The notes under the pieces are model-generated. The model searched no databases. It was not told where the DNA came from and was given only the letters and a program-made list of their open reading frames with translations. From Thalassospira sp. ER-Se-21-Dark (GTDB lineage: Bacteria > Pseudomonadota > Alphaproteobacteria > Rhodospirillales > Thalassospiraceae): 64,000 nt of DNA. The stretch spans positions 186,001 to 250,000 of the forward strand of contig NZ_VDEZ01000003.1 in assembly GCF_017922435.1 (NCBI RefSeq), written 5' to 3'. Positions 45,004-53,602 of the stretch are shown here, in pieces. Made by a program: the position numbers and the translations under genes. The number at the start of each line of letters is the position of its first letter. The stretch's first letter is position 1.

Positions 45004-48000
45004 ATGCCCAAATCGGTTTTTGCCTATATATGGCGTCATAGCCGCCTCCAGCAGATCATGCTGACATTGGTCACGCTGGCCTCTTTCCCGTTTCTTTATT
45101 ACTCGCTTGATCTGCCCAAGCAGATCGTCAACGAGGCCATTGGTGGTGCCGGTGCGCCCTATGACATCCTTGGCGTCGATTTGACCCAGATCGAGTATCT
45201 GTTCGCCCTCTCGGGCATTTTTCTGGCCCTCGTCTTCGTGAATGGCGGCTTCAAATACTTCATCAACGTCTATCAGGGCGTGATGGCAGAACGCATGCTG
45301 CGTCGCATGCGCTACGAGCTTTTTGATCGTGTTCTGCGTTTTCCACTGCCGCATTTCCGCAAGACCAGCCAGGGCGAAATCGTTTCCATGATCACGGCCG
45401 AGGCCGAACCGTTGGGCGGCTTCTTTGGCGAGGCCTATGCCCTGCCGCTTTATCAGGGCGGCATTCTGATCACGATTTCGGCCTTTATCTTTATTCAGGA
45501 CCCATTGATGGGGCTGGCAGCGATCGCGTTTTATCCGTTGCAGGGCTATCTGATCCCGAAACTGCAACGCCGCGTGAACCTGCTTGGCAAACAGCGCGTT
45601 CAGAACGTGCGCCGCATGTCCGAACATATCGGCGAGACGGTTGGTGGTGCGACCGATATCCGTGCCAACGAAACGCAAGGGTTCGAACTGACCCACTTCA
45701 CCCAGCGGCTTGGCCGGATTTTCGAGATCCGCAAGGAAATCTATTTCCGTAAGTTCTTCATCAAGTTCCTCAATAACTTCATCGCCCAGATCACCCCGTT
45801 CTTCTTCTATTCCATCGGTGGCTATCTGGTGATCACCGGTGATCTGAGCTTCGGTGCGCTGGTCGCGGCCCTTGCCGCCTACAAGGACATGTCGGCACCG
45901 TGGAAAGAGCTTCTCGCCTATTATCAGCGCCTTGCCGATGCCAACATCAAATACGAACAGCTGCACGAACAGTTCGAGCTGCCTGATCTTGCGCCGGAAC
46001 ACGAACTGATTGCACCGGTTTCGCCAAAACTGGCCGGCCCGCTGGATGTCAGTGCCCTGTCATGGACGGACGAGGACGGCACGCGTGTTGTCGAAAATGT
46101 TTCGTTTAACATGGGATTGCCGGGCAAGGCCCTTTTGACCGGCGCATCAGACAGTGGCAAATCGCAACTTGCCCGTCTGATTGCCCACATCATGACCCCG
46201 ACGGGCGGGCGTATTCAGTTTGCCGATTTTGATGCCACCACCCTTCCGGCTGCGGTGGTCGGGCAACGTCTGGCCTATGTCGGGGCGGATGCGTATCTGT
46301 TTAATGGCAGTATTTCCGATAACCTGTTCTATGGCCTGAAACACCGCCCCGTCCTTCTGGAACAGGATAACGATAATCCCGCACCTGACAGCGATGCGGA
46401 CGCCAAAGCCTATCCCGATCCCAAATTTGTCGATGTCGTTGAACTTGCCGATCCAGCCGACCTGCCCTGGAAGCTGACGCGCGAGATGTATGACGAGATC
46501 CAGATGTCGGGCAACATCCCCTATGATCCGTCTGCCGAGTGGATTGATTATATCGGACCGGGATTTGAATCGCGCGAAGACATGCAAAAGGAACTGATGC
46601 GCCTGCTTGAGGTGGTCGGCCTTGATCGTGATATTTATCGCATTGGCCTGTTGCGCCGCATCAGCCCAGAAGAACGCCCGAACCTTGTTCAATCGGTACT
46701 CGACGTCCGTCCGCGTCTTAAGGAAATCCTGGCCGAACGTCAGCTGTCCGACCTTGTCGAACCTTATGATTTCGACAAATACAACGACAACGCGCCGGTC
46801 GGCGTCAACATCCTGTTCGGGACGCCATCACGCACCGAATTCAAGCGGATGGACTTCCTGTCGCATCCCTATATCCAGAAAAGCCTGCGTGAAAGCGGCC
46901 TGTATGAAAAGATGATCAGGATGGGGCGTGAAACGCTTGATCTGATGATCGAACTGTTTACCGGCCTGCCGCCGGGGCATGAATTCTTTGACCGTTACAG
47001 CTTTGTCTCGGCCGATGAAATGCCCGAGGTCAAGAACATCCTGAAACGCACCGACGGTGTGCGTGTCGATGACATGCGCAAAGAGGACCAGTTGCGTCTT
47101 CTTGACGTTGCCATGCAACTGACCCCGGCCCGCCATCGCCTGCGCGTGATTGATGATGATTTCCGCGAACTTGTTCTTCAGGCCCGCCCCAAGTTCCGCG
47201 AAAACATGCCCGACGATCTGGCAGGCTATATCGACTTCTTCGAGGCTGATGGCTACGCATCAGCAGCACCGATCCTTGATAACTTGCTGTTTGGTCGCTT
47301 TGCCTATGGCCGTGCAAATTCCGAGGAACGCGTCGGCGAGGTCCTGTTTGAAATCGCCCATGAAGGCGGCCTCTACGAAGGATTGGTGTCCCTTGGCCTT
47401 GAAAGCCAGGTCGGTGTTGGCGGCAGCCGCATGTCCCAGACATTGCGGCAGAAAATCGCCCTTGTCCGTGCGCTGATCAAGAACCCGGATCTTCTGGTCG
47501 TCGACGAAGGTCTTTCGGCGCTGGATCGCGAAACCCGCGAAAGCATCATCAACTACCTGACGGGCGAAAGCGATCATACCAGTCTGGTTTGGGTCGATGA
47601 TGATGATCATGCCGGTGAAAAGTTCGATACCTTGCTCTATATGTCGAACGGAAAACTGGTCAAACGCAAAAGCGTTGCCGATGACAGTGAAACAACAACC
47701 GAGGAAACCGAAGACGAAGCCGCAGCGGCACTGGCCGCAGGCGACATCGATCAGGAAGTCCGGTTGCTGCGCACGATCCCGCTTTTCGCCGGCCTCGACC
47801 CCAGTGTCGTCAAGCTGCTGGCCTTTACCAGCCCGCGCCTGACCTTCAAACATGGCGAGGTTCTCGTCAAACAGGGCGATCCGGGCGATGCCGCCTTTAT
47901 CGTCATTTCCGGGCGCGGTGAAATCTGGTTGACCACCGATGAACACCAGACGCTCAAACTGCGTGACGTCCACGCCAAGGAAGTCATTGGCGAAATCGCC

Positions 48001-48195
48001 CTGCTTGTCGATGCACCGCGCTCGGCAACCATCCGTGCGGTCGAAGACATGACGGTTCTGAAACTCGACAAGACCGAATTCCTCGGCCTTGTTCGACAGG
48101 ACCAGGCTGTTTCCAATCAGTTGATCCGGGTTCTGGCCCAGCGGCTTGATCAAACCACCAAACAGCTGACCAACCGCAACAACGACAAGAACTGA
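45004..48195 (+). CDS. ABC exporter-like protein with NBD insertion and C-terminal cNMP domain
   Basis: A 1063-residue protein. Residues 1-330 form a type IV exporter membrane domain. The ATPase domain starts near 340 with Walker A GASDSGKS at about 379. Between the two halves of the ATPase is a roughly 320-residue insertion (435-755). The signature LSGGQ is replaced by RMSQTLRQK (about 808), Walker B is LLVVDEGLS (829) and the H-loop His is replaced by Asp (VWVDDDDH). Residues 920-1060 form a cyclic nucleotide-binding fold (GEVLVKQGDPGDAAFIVISGRGEIWL...VIGEIALLVDAPRSATI). ATG 45004 is preferred to GTG 44998. ATPase function may be reduced. Confidence 0.9.
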   Translation: MPKSVFAYIWRHSRLQQIMLTLVTLASFPFLYYSLDLPKQIVNEAIGGAGAPYDILGVDLTQIEYLFALSGIFLALVFVNGGFKYFINVYQGVMAERMLRRMRYELFDRVLRFPLPHFRKTSQGEIVSMITAEAEPLGGFFGEAYALPLYQGGILITISAFIFIQDPLMGLAAIAFYPLQGYLIPKLQRRVNLLGKQRVQNVRRMSEHIGETVGGATDIRANETQGFELTHFTQRLGRIFEIRKEIYFRKFFIKFLNNFIAQITPFFFYSIGGYLVITGDLSFGALVAALAAYKDMSAPWKELLAYYQRLADANIKYEQLHEQFELPDLAPEHELIAPVSPKLAGPLDVSALSWTDEDGTRVVENVSFNMGLPGKALLTGASDSGKSQLARLIAHIMTPTGGRIQFADFDATTLPAAVVGQRLAYVGADAYLFNGSISDNLFYGLKHRPVLLEQDNDNPAPDSDADAKAYPDPKFVDVVELADPADLPWKLTREMYDEIQMSGNIPYDPSAEWIDYIGPGFESREDMQKELMRLLEVVGLDRDIYRIGLLRRISPEERPNLVQSVLDVRPRLKEILAERQLSDLVEPYDFDKYNDNAPVGVNILFGTPSRTEFKRMDFLSHPYIQKSLRESGLYEKMIRMGRETLDLMIELFTGLPPGHEFFDRYSFVSADEMPEVKNILKRTDGVRVDDMRKEDQLRLLDVAMQLTPARHRLRVIDDDFRELVLQARPKFRENMPDDLAGYIDFFEADGYASAAPILDNLLFGRFAYGRANSEERVGEVLFEIAHEGGLYEGLVSLGLESQVGVGGSRMSQTLRQKIALVRALIKNPDLLVVDEGLSALDRETRESIINYLTGESDHTSLVWVDDDDHAGEKFDTLLYMSNGKLVKRKSVADDSETTTEETEDEAAAALAAGDIDQEVRLLRTIPLFAGLDPSVVKLLAFTSPRLTFKHGEVLVKQGDPGDAAFIVISGRGEIWLTTDEHQTLKLRDVHAKEVIGEIALLVDAPRSATIRAVEDMTVLKLDKTEFLGLVRQDQAVSNQLIRVLAQRLDQTTKQLTNRNNDKN

Positions 48196-48205
48196 CAAAG
48201 CGAAC

Positions 48206-48238
48206 GGACGGAGCTTCCCGCCAAGCGGGGCTCCGTCC
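48206..48238 (+). terminator. Terminator of the ABC gene
   Basis: GGACGGAGC (48206-48214) pairs with GCTCCGTCC (48230-48238), followed by a T-rich tract, 10 bp after the stop. Confidence 0.65.
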
Positions 48239-48273
48239 ATCCTTCTTTTGCCTGACCTTATGAACTGCGCCTT

Positions 48274-48519
48274 ATGAACAAAATCGCCTCCATACTTCTT
48301 GCCGTATTGCTTGGCGCCCTCATGCTGGGCGGCTTTATCGCCCTTGTTGGCGGCAGTGTTATCGGCGCACTGGCCTTTGTCATTGGCATCCCGGTCGCCT
48401 TCCCGATGACGACAAGCGTCGTGATCTTGTTTTTTGCCGCCATCATCATCCGAACCCTTATTGAAAAGCGCCGCCAGAAACGCGAAATGCGCAAATATCT
48501 CGATCGCTCAGAAGACTGA
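48274..48519 (+). CDS. Small two-helix membrane protein
   Basis: An 81-residue protein. TM1 is ILLAVLLGALMLGGFIALVGG and TM2 LAFVIGIPVAFPMTTSVVILFFAAIII, with a basic C-terminal tail (EKRRQKREMRKYLDRSED). I do not recognise a family. The nearest neighbours are the ABC gene (upstream) and the aldehyde dehydrogenase gene (downstream). Its RBS is weak, so confidence is moderate. Confidence 0.5.
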   Translation: MNKIASILLAVLLGALMLGGFIALVGGSVIGALAFVIGIPVAFPMTTSVVILFFAAIIIRTLIEKRRQKREMRKYLDRSED

Positions 48520-48699
48520 TTTTCTGCGCGTTTTGGCGCTCAGCAGAAAAAACATTCGCTTTTTGCCACTCCGCGCCAAAAAAAACGCATCAAATGGCGC
48601 CGAGTTCGGTCACCTCCTCTGATCGCCTGTTGATACCTTCCTCCCAGTTCAATGACATGCTTCGCGCAAACCGCGCCAAGCTCAAGGAAGGAGGCCACC

Positions 48700-50187
48700 A
48701 TGACGGCACAATCAAAGGAACAGCGTTGCGTATCGCTCAGCCAGCTTTCCGATCTGCGTTTGCTGCGCGAACATGCCTATATTGATGGTCGCTGGTGTTC
48801 GGCTGACAACCTTCAGGTGATCGAAGTCACCAACCCGTTCGATGGCAGCTTCATCGGCACCGTTCCGAACATGGGCGTTCACGAAACCCGCAAGGCCATC
48901 GCGGCTGCCCGGGAAGCCTTCCCGGCATGGGCCGCCCTTCTGCCACAGGAACGCAGTGCCGCTTTGCGTCGCTGGCATGATCTTCTGATTGAAAACAAGG
49001 AAGACCTGGCCCTTCTGATGACCCTTGAACAGGGCAAGCCGATCAACGAAGCCCGCGGCGAGATTGATTACGCCGCCAGCTTCATCGAATTTTACGCCGA
49101 AGAAGCCAAACGGGTGAATGTCGAAAACATCACATCCCACCTTCCGGGTCGCAACATGACGGTAAAGCGTGAACCGATTGGCGTCACTGCCGCCGTTACC
49201 CCATGGAACTTTCCGTGTGCGATGATCACGCGTAAGGCCGCGGCTGCCCTGGCAGCTGGTTGCACCATGATCGTCCGTCCGGCCACCGAAACGCCGTTTT
49301 CGGCAACCGCACTGGCCGAACTGGCCGAACGTGCGGGCATCCCGGCGGGCGTATTTAACATCGTCACCGGTGATCCGAACCCGGTCGTGGGCGAACTTTG
49401 CGGCCATCACGATGTCCGTGCGCTGTCCTTTACCGGATCGACCGAGGTTGGCCGTCTTCTGCTGTCGCAAGGTGCCCAGACGATCAAGAAAATGTCGATG
49501 GAACTCGGTGGTCATGCGCCGTTCATCGTCTTTGATGATGTCGATCTGGACGAGGCCGTTGCCCACGCGGTGAACGCCAAATTCGCCACCAGTGGTCAGG
49601 ACTGCCTGGCCGCCAACCGCATCTTTGTTCAACGCGACATCTATGACGACTTCCTTGATAAATACGCCAAGGCCATCGCCGATCTGCGGGTTGGCAACGG
49701 CATCGAGGAATATGTCGAAATCGGTCCGCTGATGCATGACCGTGCGGTTGCCAAATGCGAAGAACATGTTGCCGATGCGCGCGCCAAGGGTGCCCGTGTT
49801 GTCACCGGTGGCAAGAAAATGGGCGGGCTGTTCTTTGCCCCGACCCTCCTTGCCGATGTCACCGATGACATGAAGATCTTTTCCGAAGAAACCTTTGGTC
49901 CGGTTGCCCCGGTCATGGCCTTCGATACCGAGGACGAAGTCGTCGCCAAGGCCAATGACAGCGAATATGGCCTTGCCGCCTATCTGCTGACCAAGGACAA
50001 CGACCGCGCGGCACGCGTCTCAAACGCCCTTGAATACGGCATGGTTGCGCTGAACTGCGTGAAAATCACCGGCGCACCGGTCCCGTTTGGCGGCGTCAAG
50101 CAATCTGGCCTCGGCCGCGAAGGATCGCGCCATGGCCTCGAAGAATTTACCGAACTGAAATACGTCTGCGCTGCTTACAAAGCCTAG
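48700..50187 (+). CDS. NAD(P)-dependent semialdehyde dehydrogenase (GabD/DoeC-like)
   Basis: A 495-residue aldehyde dehydrogenase. It has the motif MELGGHAPFIVFDDVDLDEA and catalytic Cys302 in SGQDCLAAN (counted from ATG 48700). The cofactor segment is FTGSTEVGRLLLSQGAQ, and VTPWNFPCAMITRKAAAALAAGC and EETFGPVAPVMAF are also present. It is followed after 56 bp by a class III aminotransferase, a pairing found in GABA and ectoine catabolism. Candidate role: oxidation of aspartate semialdehyde (DoeC) or succinate semialdehyde (GabD). The two cannot be separated by sequence here, and no gene symbol is claimed. Confidence 0.85.
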   Translation: MTAQSKEQRCVSLSQLSDLRLLREHAYIDGRWCSADNLQVIEVTNPFDGSFIGTVPNMGVHETRKAIAAAREAFPAWAALLPQERSAALRRWHDLLIENKEDLALLMTLEQGKPINEARGEIDYAASFIEFYAEEAKRVNVENITSHLPGRNMTVKREPIGVTAAVTPWNFPCAMITRKAAAALAAGCTMIVRPATETPFSATALAELAERAGIPAGVFNIVTGDPNPVVGELCGHHDVRALSFTGSTEVGRLLLSQGAQTIKKMSMELGGHAPFIVFDDVDLDEAVAHAVNAKFATSGQDCLAANRIFVQRDIYDDFLDKYAKAIADLRVGNGIEEYVEIGPLMHDRAVAKCEEHVADARAKGARVVTGGKKMGGLFFAPTLLADVTDDMKIFSEETFGPVAPVMAFDTEDEVVAKANDSEYGLAAYLLTKDNDRAARVSNALEYGMVALNCVKITGAPVPFGGVKQSGLGREGSRHGLEEFTELKYVCAAYKA

Positions 50188-50243
50188 GTTTTGACCTTGG
50201 AGCGCGCAAAAGACATCAACCGCATTCACATGGGAGAATTCAA

Positions 50244-51644
50244 ATGAATGTCATCAAAAACACCACTGCTGACCTGCAGGAAATGGATCGGGCGCATTTC
50301 ATGCACCCCTCGACCCACATGCGTCAGCACGCAGCCGGTGAAACCCCCAACCGCATTATCAATGGCGGCAAGGGCATCTATATCCACGACACCGAAGGCC
50401 GCGAAAGCCTTGATGCCTTCGCCGGTCTGTATTGTGTAAACGTCGGTTATGGCCGCACCGAAATTGCCGATGCGATCTATGCACAGGCAAAGGAACTGGC
50501 CTATTACCACACCTATGTCGGGCACGGGAACGAGCCGGTCATCCGTCTGTCAGACCGCATTATCAAAAGCGCGCCCGAAGGCATGCAGCGCGTCTATTAC
50601 GGCATGTCCGGATCGGATGCGAACGAAACCAACATCAAGCTGATCTGGTACTACAACAACATCCGCGGCCTGCCGCAGAAAAAGAAAATCATCTCGCGTT
50701 GGCGTGGCTATCACGGCTCGGGCATCATGACCGGCAGCCTGACCGGCCTGGCTGCCTTCCACAACGCATTTGATCTGCCGCGTGCGCCCATTCTGCACAC
50801 CACCTGCCCGCACCATTACTGGAATGCAGAGGCCGGCGAAACCGAAGCAGAATTTGCCAAACGCTGTGCCAATGATCTGGAAAAAATGATCCTGCGCGAA
50901 GGTCCGGAAACCGTTGCTGCCTTCATCGGCGAGCCGGTCATGGGCACCGGCGGCATCATCACCCCGCCAGAAGGCTACTGGGAAGCCATCCAGGCTGTTC
51001 TGAACAAGTATGATGTTCTGCTGGTTGCCGACGAAGTCGTGACCGCCTTTGGCCGTACCGGGTCCTATTTCGGCTCCTTGCACTATGGCATCAAGCCGGA
51101 CCTGATCACGATCGCCAAGGGTGTCTCATCGGGTTACCTGCCGCTGTCGGGCGTCATCATTGGCGAACGCGTCTGGAAAGTGCTGGAACAGGGTTCCGAT
51201 CAGATGGGCCCGATCGGCCATGGTTGGACCTATTCCGCCCATCCGGTCTGCGCGGCTGCTGCCAACGCTAACCTTGATATCGTTGATGGTGAAAACCTGA
51301 CGGGCAATTCGGCGGAAACCGGTGGCTACTTCCAGAAACGCCTGCATGAAACCTTTGACAACCACCCGCTGGTTGGCGAAGCCCGTGGCGTTGGTCTGAT
51401 GGCCGCTCTTGAGTTTGTCGCCGACAAAACCAAAAAGGAACGCTTCGACCCGAATGCGAAAATCGGTCCGCGCGTATCAGCCGCCTGCCTGGAACGTGGC
51501 ATGATTGCGCGCGCCATGCCGCACGGTGACATCCTTGGCTTTGCCCCGCCGCTTTGCATCACCAAGGCCGAGGTCGACAAGGTCATCGACATCGCCAAAC
51601 AGGCTGTTGATGCGGTCGCAGACGAAGTTGCTGCTGGCAAATAA
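50244..51644 (+). CDS. Class III aminotransferase (possible diaminobutyrate aminotransferase)
   Basis: A PLP-dependent aminotransferase of 466 residues. It has the family motif YCVNVGYGRTEIADAIYAQA, MQRVYYGMSGSDANETN, ADEVVTAFGRTGSYFG and the PLP lysine LITIAKGVSSGY (Lys292). The position next to the semialdehyde dehydrogenase and close to the ectoine genes suggests it could be DoeD (L-2,4-diaminobutyrate transaminase). Related SpuC-like omega-transaminases use putrescine or GABA, so this stays a candidate. A GGAG-type RBS precedes the ATG (ACATGGGAGAATTCAA). Confidence 0.85.
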   Translation: MNVIKNTTADLQEMDRAHFMHPSTHMRQHAAGETPNRIINGGKGIYIHDTEGRESLDAFAGLYCVNVGYGRTEIADAIYAQAKELAYYHTYVGHGNEPVIRLSDRIIKSAPEGMQRVYYGMSGSDANETNIKLIWYYNNIRGLPQKKKIISRWRGYHGSGIMTGSLTGLAAFHNAFDLPRAPILHTTCPHHYWNAEAGETEAEFAKRCANDLEKMILREGPETVAAFIGEPVMGTGGIITPPEGYWEAIQAVLNKYDVLLVADEVVTAFGRTGSYFGSLHYGIKPDLITIAKGVSSGYLPLSGVIIGERVWKVLEQGSDQMGPIGHGWTYSAHPVCAAAANANLDIVDGENLTGNSAETGGYFQKRLHETFDNHPLVGEARGVGLMAALEFVADKTKKERFDPNAKIGPRVSAACLERGMIARAMPHGDILGFAPPLCITKAEVDKVIDIAKQAVDAVADEVAAGK

Positions 51645-51714
51645 GCCAGACGGATATCACTGCGACATCAGAAATACCCCCCGCGTCCAACCTTCTTCCC
51701 GACGCGGCGGTGCA

Positions 51715-51742
51715 CAGGGGCCGGGCACATGACCGGCCCCTG
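51715..51742 (+). terminator. Terminator of the aminotransferase gene
   Basis: CAGGGGCCGG/CCGGCCCCTG hairpin followed by TTTTC. Confidence 0.8.
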
Positions 51743-51773
51743 TTTTCGTATCTGGATGCCATGGTACCTGCAA

Positions 51774-52160
51774 TCAGCAAGTGGTATCGTAAGTCGAGCC
51801 ATCCTTCGCCGAACTGACGCGACAATTGGCTGCTACGCTGCCATTCTGGCGAACCTCAATGGTCAGATAATCGCCGCTTGGTGCTCCATCCCAGAACGAC
51901 ATCACGGTCAGGGTGTAGCCATTCACACCCTTCACGCCGTTGGTGATCTTTGAATTTTCCGAATTGGTCAGGGCATCCTTGACGGTGACATTCTTGCCAT
52001 CGGTTGATGCCTCTGACCACTGTGCGGGGCTGAGTTCCACGCCGTCGGGTGAATAAACCTCCGACTGCGCCGGTGAAACCAGCGCGCTCAGAAGGACCGC
52101 TGCCAGCATCACAGCCGGGAACAGAAATCCACGCGCCGACTGCAAAAGATTAAGGATCAT
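51774..52160 (-). CDS. Secreted hypothetical protein
   Basis: A 128-residue exported protein. A signal peptide (hydrophobic residues about 12-30, ending SPAQS or similar) precedes a small hydrophilic domain with two cysteines (VAANCRV and the C-terminal DTTC), which could be disulphide bonded. ATG 52160 is one start; GTG 52163 and ATG 52169 are alternatives. No family recognised. Confidence 0.6.
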   Translation of the reverse strand: MILNLLQSARGFLFPAVMLAAVLLSALVSPAQSEVYSPDGVELSPAQWSEASTDGKNVTVKDALTNSENSKITNGVKGVNGYTLTVMSFWDGAPSGDYLTIEVRQNGSVAANCRVSSAKDGSTYDTTC

Positions 52161-52291
52161 CACAAGCATTTCCTTTCATGTGTCATCAAACTCGCAACAT
52201 CGCCTGAAGCCTGGCCCCGGTTTAAGGGTTACATCAGGCTTATGGGCGGGCCATTGATGACGAAACGAACTGATGTGATGTGATGATAATC

Positions 52292-52915
52292 TTAAGCCTG
52301 ATCTTGATGATCACGGATGCCAAGCATTGTAACCGCGTTACGTACACGCTCGGCCATCTCATCTGAGTGAAGTACGTCATCACCCAGACAGAAATAGGAA
52401 AGCTGGGTCGTGCCGGTCAGCATATTAAGGAAAAACTCTGCCACCTGTCGCGCCGGGACAGCTTTCAGATGATCAGGCAGTTGCAGATTGCTGATCAGAT
52501 TGGCTGCAGCTTCGTATGTACGTTTTGGCCCTGCATCCCAAAAAATCTCGCCGAGTTCGGGATGCGTCGATGCGCGTGCAACCACATAGCGATGAAGATC
52601 CATTACATGGCGGTTCAAAACGCCACTAGCAAAGGCATCACCAATGGCAATCATCGTGGAACGTGCGTCACTTGGTTTGGCGACAACACCTTCAAGCGGG
52701 TCGCGTGCGCGCTCGCACAGCCATCCCACCATCGCCCGTTCCAATCCGACCTTATCTCCAAAATACCGATATATGGTTGCCTTTGACGTGCCCGAACGCA
52801 GCGCGATACGGTCAACAGCCGTGCTGTCATCACGCATATCAAGCAATTCCTGTGCTGCTGCAGCAAGAATGCGGTTGAAGCGGTCCTGTTGTTTCGCAGT
52901 AGTTGGCACGCGCAA
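52292..52915 (-). CDS. TetR-family regulator
   Basis: A 207-residue regulator with the N-terminal HTH DRFNRILAAAAQELLDMRDDSTAVDRIALRSGTSKATIYRYFGDK. The C-terminal ligand domain is helical. TTG 52915 is the likely start, with GAAGG 9 nt upstream (GTG 52909 is also possible). It is divergent from a small membrane protein gene with two matching dyads between them, so it likely represses that gene and itself. Effector unknown. Confidence 0.88.
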   Translation of the reverse strand: MRVPTTAKQQDRFNRILAAAAQELLDMRDDSTAVDRIALRSGTSKATIYRYFGDKVGLERAMVGWLCERARDPLEGVVAKPSDARSTMIAIGDAFASGVLNRHVMDLHRYVVARASTHPELGEIFWDAGPKRTYEAAANLISNLQLPDHLKAVPARQVAEFFLNMLTGTTQLSYFCLGDDVLHSDEMAERVRNAVTMLGIRDHQDQA

Positions 52916-52992
52916 GATTTCTGGCCTTCTTTAGCTGCATTACCCCCCAAGATCAGAGCGTCTGACAAGGGAGCCCCATTGGGGCCAAAACA

Positions 52993-53098
52993 CGAAACCG
53001 TTTGGTTTCGATTTTAGATTTATCCCTTTTAGAGCCTCGATCCGACAGACGACAAGAATTGATTTGCAAAAAATGAAACTAAACGGTATCGTTTCATT
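52993..53098. promoter_or_regulatory. Two TetR-type operator dyads
   Basis: CGAAACC-GTTT-GGTTTCG at 52993-53010 is a perfect dyad. At 53072-53098 AATGAAAC...GTTTCATT overlaps AAACG-GTAT-CGTTT (53081-53094). Both share the GAAAC/GTTTC core. They sit on either side of the gap between the TetR gene and the membrane gene at 53136, matching one operator per promoter. Confidence 0.6.
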
Positions 53099-53135
53099 AT
53101 TAGAGTGAAAAACCAACAACATTGAGGAAATCGAC

Positions 53136-53516
53136 ATGAACAACCTGCCACGCATTTGCTGGACATCCTCGGCAATAATCGGGCTTGCCGGGATGCTCTG
53201 GGGTTTGCAAATGGCCATCACAGGAGACCATACAAATCTTGCTGCTCATGGCCATCTGAATTTGCTGGGATGGATCAGCCTTGCGCTGTACGGCACCTAT
53301 TATCATCTTGCCGGCATTACCCGCCTGAACCTTGCCCGCCTACAGGTGTTGTTGGCCATAAGCGGCTCAATCATCATGGCAGCCGGCATCGCCGTGGCTC
53401 ACAATACCGGCGCAGAGGAAATGGCAAAGATCGGCTCGGTGCTTGTCATTCTGTCCGCTGCCTTGTTTATGGCAGTTACCTTTGCTCGACCACTGCGGAT
53501 CGACAACGCCGCCTGA
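53136..53516 (+). CDS. Four-helix membrane protein with HGHLNLLGW motif
   Basis: A 126-residue inner-membrane protein with four predicted helices. Helix 2 carries the motif HGHLNLLGWISLALYGTYYHL, where His pairs resemble those in heme-containing oxidase-like membrane proteins (NnrS/heme-copper-like). This suggests heme or metal binding; it is inference only. It is divergent from a TetR regulator and has matching dyads upstream, so it is probably an inducible gene. It ends at an 11-C homopolymer (53520-53530) and a terminator. Confidence 0.65.
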   Translation: MNNLPRICWTSSAIIGLAGMLWGLQMAITGDHTNLAAHGHLNLLGWISLALYGTYYHLAGITRLNLARLQVLLAISGSIIMAAGIAVAHNTGAEEMAKIGSVLVILSAALFMAVTFARPLRIDNAA

Positions 53517-53541
53517 TCGCCCCCCCCCCCAGGACAAACAA

Positions 53542-53572
53542 AAACCCCCGCAAGCAGTGCTTGCGGGGGTTT
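53542..53572. terminator. Bidirectional terminator
   Basis: AAACCCCCGCAAGC/GCTTGCGGGGGTTT stem (53542-53555 with 53559-53572). It serves both the membrane protein gene (plus) and uehA (minus). Confidence 0.85.
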
Positions 53573-53602
53573 GCGATATCTTATGAGATCGGGAAGTCCC
53601 GA

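Noticed and set aside
44923..46002. Long minus-strand frame opposite the ABC gene
   Set aside because: Shadow; the plus-strand ABC motifs are unambiguous.
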